A stretch of DNA of 37,203 nt from the NCBI RefSeq assembly GCF_003386535.1, contig NZ_QTTN01000056.1:1-37203 (forward strand), written 5' to 3'. Numbering within the stretch: position 1 is the stretch's first letter; each line of letters begins with the position of its first letter. The DNA comes from Paenibacillus taihuensis (lineage in GTDB: Bacteria > Bacillota > Bacilli > Paenibacillales > Paenibacillaceae). The position numbers and the translations under genes were made by a program. The notes beneath the pieces were generated by a model that saw nothing but the letters and a program-made list of their open reading frames with translations, searched no databases and was not told where the DNA came from. Below are positions 33,141-37,203 of the stretch, in pieces.

Positions 33141-33665
33141 CTATACGTCGAGCGCTTCCTTCAGCTTATCCGGCGAGCGGTCCCACCACTCCGGATTGTT
33201 CGTGACAAGGAGGTTCTTCAGCGCCCGCTTCTCTTCCACGCCCAGCTCGTCAAGCACATAACGGCGTTTGATCGCGTAGTCGAGGTTGTTCACGTGCTGC
33301 GCAAGAATCTTCCACCCTCTGCGCGCTTCGGTATCGATCAGCATCGGACATGCCGTCGCTCCCGCGTAGCTTGCGCCTTCCTCCGTGCGGTCAACCGCAA
33401 CCCATACGATCCAGCACAAGCGGCCGTTCGGCACATCTTCCTTATTCGCGCTGAACTTGATCCCCTTCTCTACCTTACTCTTGGCATGCATCGCACCAAC
33501 ATCAATGTACGCCTCGCCATTATCAATGATGACGCAGGACACCGCGCTGAGGTCGATCGTCCCCGCTCCGAATCCTTTATGTTCCTTGTTGCTCACCACG
33601 TTCAAAGAAAGGGATTTCTTCTCTTTCTTCTCTGCCGGCTGCTGCGTGTTCTCTTGTTCACTCAC
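33141..33665 (-). CDS. ywhD: YwhD family protein
   Basis: Protein of 175 aa, soluble. A Glu/Lys-rich N-terminus (about 1-20) leads to the conserved body with SLSLNVVSNKEHKGFGAGTIDLS, GEAYIDVGAMHAKSKVEKGI and GRLCWIVWVAVDR. The C-terminal helices include NLLVTNNPEWWDRSPDKLKEAL. The family is widespread in sporulating bacilli and its function is unknown. The GTG at 33665 gives a length close to the B. subtilis protein, with AAGGAG 12 nt upstream; an alternative GTG 14 codons earlier lacks a good site. The link to pbpG and speE is as in B. subtilis, though other genes now lie between. Confidence 0.88.
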   Translation of the reverse strand: MSEQENTQQPAEKKEKKSLSLNVVSNKEHKGFGAGTIDLSAVSCVIIDNGEAYIDVGAMHAKSKVEKGIKFSANKEDVPNGRLCWIVWVAVDRTEEGASYAGATACPMLIDTEARRGWKILAQHVNNLDYAIKRRYVLDELGVEEKRALKNLLVTNNPEWWDRSPDKLKEALDV

Positions 33666-33763
33666 GATCCGTTTCAACTCCTTCTCCTGCCTGCCCCACT
33701 TGCTCACAAGCCCCGTAATTCCACGTCTGGCGCGGTTTTCACGCCTGTCCGCACTTTAATTCC

Positions 33764-33791
33764 ATTTTAGCTAATAATCTCGGAAAAGCAA
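33764..33791 (-). promoter_or_regulatory. ywhD promoter (SigA type)
   Basis: TTGCTT (33786-33791), a 16-nt spacer and TAAAAT (33764-33769) on the minus strand, about 100 nt upstream of the chosen start. Confidence 0.6.
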
Positions 33792-33836
33792 ACATATACA
33801 TGCTTTAGATGCTTGTCAACGGGAGGGAATGTTTCA

Positions 33837-35837
33837 ATGAAACTTGGACGTGCCAAACGAATTCTGCTCTTTGCCCTCGCCGCCGTGCTGATCGGATTAA
33901 CGGCACAGCAAGGGTTCGGGGATGCCTGGGTCTCGCACTATATATACGCCTCCGCTCCTGCTAAGAAAGAGTCGCCGCCGAAGACGGCCGCTCCGCAAAC
34001 CGCGCAGGAACCCGACATTGTCATGCAGCCGAAGCCGGTTGCGCTCAGCAAACGGGTTGCGGAGTATCACATCGATGTGACGCTCCAGGAGGATACGCAT
34101 ATGCTCGTCGGGGAGCAGTCTGTCACATGGACAAACCCAGGCAGGCAGCCGGTGTCCGAGATGTACTTCCATCTGTACCCGAACGCCTTCAGGTCCAAGG
34201 ACACGACGTTCATGCGAGAGTCCGGCGGACAGCTCCGCAACGATAAAGCGACTGCGGACAGCGTCGGTTACATGAACCTGCTGCAGCTCGAAACGACGGA
34301 AGGCTACAGTCTGCTGCCTCGCCTCCACTATGTGCAGCCCGATGACGGCAATACGAACGATCTTACGCTGGCCAAGCTTCGTCTGCCGAATGCAGTCGCG
34401 CCAGGCAAGAGCGTGACGCTGCGGATGAAGTTCGAGGTGAAGCTGCCTCAGGTGTTCGCTCGCATGGGCTACGCTGGCAACTTCGTGATGGCGGGCCAGT
34501 GGTTTCCGAAGCTCGCCGTTTACGAGACAGCCGGCACACGCGGACGAGCGGCCGAAGGCTGGAATATTCATCAGTATCACGGCAACTCGGAGTTCTATAG
34601 CGATTTTGGCATCTACAGCGTGAAGATCAACGTGCCGAGCAGCTACAAGGTAGCCGCAACCGGCTTCCAGACCAAAGCCTCCGTCATCGCGGACGGCCGC
34701 AAGATCTATCAATTCTATGCCGATGATGTCCACGACTTCGGCTGGTCGGCTTCGCCGGACTTCGTCTACGCGGAGGAACCTTTCTCGACGGAAGGCGTGC
34801 CTGGCGTCCGGATCAAGCTCTATCTCGATCCGCAGCACGCGAAGCTCAAGGACCGCTACATGCACGCAGCGAAGTCCGCGCTCTCCAAATATGCGCAGTG
34901 GTATGGCGCTTACCCGTACTCGACGCTCTCCATCGTTGTCCCGCCGGCTGGCGGCAACGGCGCAGGCGGCATGGAATATCCGACGCTCATCACCGCTTTC
35001 GCAGCCGATTCCGATACTCCAGGATATGACCTCGAGCGGACGGTCGTTCACGAGATCGGTCATCAATACTGGTACGGTATGGTCGCCACCAACGAGTTCG
35101 AGGAAGCTTGGCTCGACGAAGGCTTCACGTCCTATGCGGAAGACAAAGTAATGGAAAGCGAGTACGGCATCGAGCCGAATCTGCCGGTGGAGTCGAGCTA
35201 CATGACCGATCCTGCGCCGCTGAAGCAGCTGTCGTGGTCGTACCATAGCAACAATCACTATGCCGAAAATGTGTACATGCGCGCCAAGCTCGTCCTCTTC
35301 GGCATCGAGAAGCAGGTCGGCGCCCAGACGATGCGCAAGATTATGCGCACCTACTTCCAGAAATACAAATTCAAGCACCCGTCGACCGCCGACTTCCAGA
35401 AAGTCGTCGAGGCCGTGACGAAGAAGAAGTGGAACGACTACTTCAGCCATTTCGTCTACGGCAAAGACATGGCGGACTACTCCGTCGCTTCCATCCATGT
35501 GCGTCCCGTCAAGCAGGATGGCAAGACGCAGTACGAATCGGTCGTGCTGATCAAGAAGACCGGCGGAAGCTTCGGCCCTGTGACGGTGGTGTTCCATTTT
35601 GCAGACGGTACGATCATGCCGAAAGTATGGGATGGCCAGGAAGCCCATATTCAGTATAAAATCGTTCATTCCTCCAAGCTCTTATGGGCGGCGGTGGACC
35701 CGCAGTACGATAACGTGCTCGACAACAAGCATATCAACAACTATATGAAAGCCGACCTGACCGAGCAGACCCGCACCCGCTGGAGCGTCGGTATCACCAA
35801 GCTGCTGGAGACGATCTTCGCTTCGCTCGCTTGGTAA
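33837..35837 (+). CDS. M1-like zinc metallopeptidase, membrane-anchored or secreted
   Basis: Protein of 666 aa. An N-terminal hydrophobic segment (about 8-24) after a basic start acts as signal or anchor, so the enzyme faces outward. Zinc and catalytic residues are His405, Glu406, His409 (HEIGHQYWYGM) and Glu428 (AWLDEGFTSYAED), the HEXXH-18-E pattern of M1 peptidases. GGMEYP stands where M1 enzymes have GxMEN and would bind the substrate N-terminus. The N-terminal beta domain carries VGEQSVTWTNPGRQPVSEMYFHLYPNAF. Its substrate is unknown. The ATG at 33837 follows GGAGGG by 9 nt. It forms an operon with the membrane protein 29 nt downstream. Confidence 0.92.
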   Translation: MKLGRAKRILLFALAAVLIGLTAQQGFGDAWVSHYIYASAPAKKESPPKTAAPQTAQEPDIVMQPKPVALSKRVAEYHIDVTLQEDTHMLVGEQSVTWTNPGRQPVSEMYFHLYPNAFRSKDTTFMRESGGQLRNDKATADSVGYMNLLQLETTEGYSLLPRLHYVQPDDGNTNDLTLAKLRLPNAVAPGKSVTLRMKFEVKLPQVFARMGYAGNFVMAGQWFPKLAVYETAGTRGRAAEGWNIHQYHGNSEFYSDFGIYSVKINVPSSYKVAATGFQTKASVIADGRKIYQFYADDVHDFGWSASPDFVYAEEPFSTEGVPGVRIKLYLDPQHAKLKDRYMHAAKSALSKYAQWYGAYPYSTLSIVVPPAGGNGAGGMEYPTLITAFAADSDTPGYDLERTVVHEIGHQYWYGMVATNEFEEAWLDEGFTSYAEDKVMESEYGIEPNLPVESSYMTDPAPLKQLSWSYHSNNHYAENVYMRAKLVLFGIEKQVGAQTMRKIMRTYFQKYKFKHPSTADFQKVVEAVTKKKWNDYFSHFVYGKDMADYSVASIHVRPVKQDGKTQYESVVLIKKTGGSFGPVTVVFHFADGTIMPKVWDGQEAHIQYKIVHSSKLLWAAVDPQYDNVLDNKHINNYMKADLTEQTRTRWSVGITKLLETIFASLAW

Positions 35838-35866
35838 CGTCTTACTTATGAAGGAGGTGAGCTTGC

Positions 35867-36685
35867 GTGAAAGCCCATATTAAGCAAGGCTGGCGACTTG
35901 CCATAAAGCACTTCTACATCATTATTCTATTGTTTCTGTACGAGCTGATCTGGGGCTTCTTCCTCTATCGCACCATAGAAGGCATTGTGGTGCCGATCCT
36001 GAAGCGATTCCCTGATACGATTAACAGCGGCAGCCATGCGGTTCAGCTGTTCATGACCGAAGCCCAGTTTCAGCTGCTCAAGACGGACCTCATTCAGCCG
36101 TACGTCTGGCTGTTCTGCGGACTGCTGGCAGGCCGGATGGTCATTACGCCATTCCTTAACGCCGGCCTGTTCCACTCGCTGCATCATATGACCGACGAGG
36201 CCGGTACGAAGTTTCTGAGCGGCATTCGCAAAGCATGGAAACCGGTCGCTCTACTCTACCTCATCGAAGTCGTGCTTACGCTGCTCCCTGCGGTCTGGCT
36301 GCTGCCGCGCGCACTGTCGAAGCTGCTAGCCAGCAGCTCGCTGCTCGAATTCGCCCAGCACGTTGGACCGTGGGCGATCGCCTGGCTGCTCTGGGCGGTG
36401 CTCATCCACCTGCTCTTCCTCACGATGCAATTCGGCGTCGTGGCTGGCACCGGTACGCTCCGCTCGCTCTGGAGCGGAATCGTACACTTCCTGCCTTTCG
36501 CCGGGATCTCGCTGCTCATGTGGGGCATCGGCGTCCTGCTGAGCATGACGGTCGCCTCGGTATCGATGATGTGGGCGGGGCTGTTCGCCCTCATTCTCCA
36601 CCAAGGCTATCAGATGCTGCGCACGATCATGAAGGTGTGGACGGTAGCCTCCCAATATGATGTGTGGCAATCGAAGCAGGCATAG
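35867..36685 (+). CDS. Polytopic membrane protein of unknown function
   Basis: Protein of 272 aa with about five or six hydrophobic segments (near 17-38, 78-100, 127-147, 165-195, 208-232 and 235-250). No catalytic motif or known family signature is recognised. Positively charged loops such as GIRKAWK lie between helices. The GTG at 35867 follows AAGGAGGTGA at 6-8 nt, a strong site, and the gene begins 29 nt after the peptidase. It may assist or be regulated with that peptidase, but only position supports this. Confidence 0.8.
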   Translation: MKAHIKQGWRLAIKHFYIIILLFLYELIWGFFLYRTIEGIVVPILKRFPDTINSGSHAVQLFMTEAQFQLLKTDLIQPYVWLFCGLLAGRMVITPFLNAGLFHSLHHMTDEAGTKFLSGIRKAWKPVALLYLIEVVLTLLPAVWLLPRALSKLLASSSLLEFAQHVGPWAIAWLLWAVLIHLLFLTMQFGVVAGTGTLRSLWSGIVHFLPFAGISLLMWGIGVLLSMTVASVSMMWAGLFALILHQGYQMLRTIMKVWTVASQYDVWQSKQA

Positions 36686-36933
36686 CGAGCGAGCCGGTCG
36701 GTCTTCCAGTCTTCCGGTCCTCCAGTCTTCCGGACGCCGGTCACCGGTCGGCCAGCGAGCTAGCAACGCCGACTGTGCCCCCCTCGGTTACGCTATGTTG
36801 GATAAATCCACTCATTTTCATCGGAATCGGCTGTTTTGCTCGGCTTTATTGGATTTATTGGATTTAGAGTCAATTTCATAAGTCTATGATCGCTAGGTAG
36901 CACTCACTCAAAACCCAAGGATTTTAAAAAAAA
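36686..36933. other. Intergenic region before the transposase
   Basis: About 250 nt with no gene. It has short GTCTTCC/AGTCTTCCGG direct repeats (36696-36732) and an A/T-rich part with TGGATTTATTGGATTTA (36849-36865). The downstream insertion sequence's outer end may lie here, but I cannot place its terminal repeat. Confidence 0.4.
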
Positions 36934-37203
36934 TCAGGCTGCACAGCGTGTCCTTCTCAATTCTTGGTTCAGTTTATCAAGGGCGAACTTGCATAACGTA
37001 TAAGTCAGACAAGTAAGGTCCATCTCAACGAAGGCCCGCTTTTTGCGTTTGCGCGTTCCCGTTAGTCCAAAGTAGCTTTTTAAATAGGCAAATACACGCT
37101 CGACAGCTGTGCGACGTGAATACAGTGTTGCAAACTTGCTGCTGCCGCGAGCCGGGACCGTGTATTTGCGGATGTCTTTCTCTCGCTTTATCTTGTGAAC
37201 AGC
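36934..37203 (-). CDS. DDE transposase, C-terminal part, cut by the window edge
   Basis: An open minus-strand frame of 89 codons enters from the right edge and stops at 36934. The translated part includes YSRRTAVERVFAYLKSYFGL followed by TGTRKRKKRAFVEMDLTCLTY. The motif R-R-x-A-V-E-R-V-F with its Glu is typical of the C-terminal catalytic region of IS1182/IS5-like transposases. The start and most of the catalytic domain lie outside the window, so intactness is unknown. It is transcribed toward the membrane protein gene, and no terminal inverted repeat could be fixed. Confidence 0.85.
   Translation of the reverse strand, partial: AVHKIKREKDIRKYTVPARGSSKFATLYSRRTAVERVFAYLKSYFGLTGTRKRKKRAFVEMDLTCLTYTLCKFALDKLNQELRRTRCAA

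Noticed and set aside
33897..35669. Long minus-strand frame of 590 codons opposite the M1-like peptidase
   Set aside because: It is a GC-codon shadow. The plus-strand frame has the HEXXH-E zinc site, a signal segment and a ribosome site; the minus frame has none of these.

Overview
The window looks like chromosomal DNA of an endospore-forming Bacillota of the Paenibacillus type. It carries bofA, spo0F, a Spo0F-type phosphorelay kinase, the long Gram-positive SRP RNA and a T-box riboswitch. Gene order matches two blocks known from Bacillus subtilis: scr-dnaX-yaaK-recR-yaaL-bofA-rrn, and rpmE-rho-murZ-fba-spo0F-pyrG-rpoE-argS-ywiB, followed by speB-speE-pbpG-ywhD. The genus is an inference from this layout; no marker gene is complete enough to prove it.

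Positions 1-15200 read almost entirely on the minus strand. The 5' end of a 16S rRNA gene with tandem promoters and a boxA-like leader sits at the left edge. Next come bofA, yaaL, recR, ybaB and dnaX (recombination and replication). A PAS-PAS histidine kinase follows, inserted between dnaX and the SRP RNA gene relative to B. subtilis. Then come a small lipoprotein, rpmE, an orphan radical SAM enzyme, rho, murA, fba, spo0F, pyrG and rpoE. The kinase and spo0F both carry SigH-type promoters, so the start of the sporulation phosphorelay appears co-regulated. pyrG has a promoter starting at GGG followed by an attenuator, as expected for CTP-sensing reiterative transcription.

Positions 15200-22600 hold a plus-strand subtilisin-like protease and then, on the minus strand, two different arginyl-tRNA synthetases. 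One is in an operon with ywiB; the other is behind a T-box. A DNA-deoxyinosine glycosylase-like gene and a small Bacillota family protein follow. The left flank of speB carries three related hairpins.

Positions 22600-37203: speE-speB (polyamine synthesis) diverge from pbpG, which has a consensus SigG (forespore) promoter. Then come a TIM-barrel sugar isomerase-like gene, a VOC protein, an SDR dehydrogenase, a repeat-filled intergenic block, a heterodimeric ABC exporter pair, ywhD, a membrane-anchored M1-like metallopeptidase and a membrane protein. The repeat block has about 25 GGGTT-type units, four 51-bp imperfect repeats and a CCTATA array. A DDE transposase cut by the right edge ends the window.

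The most interesting signals are regulatory or structural. They are a terminator hairpin that also hides the next gene's ribosome binding site and encloses a forespore-type promoter; a 132-bp palindrome between fba and murA; and the 51-bp repeat family.
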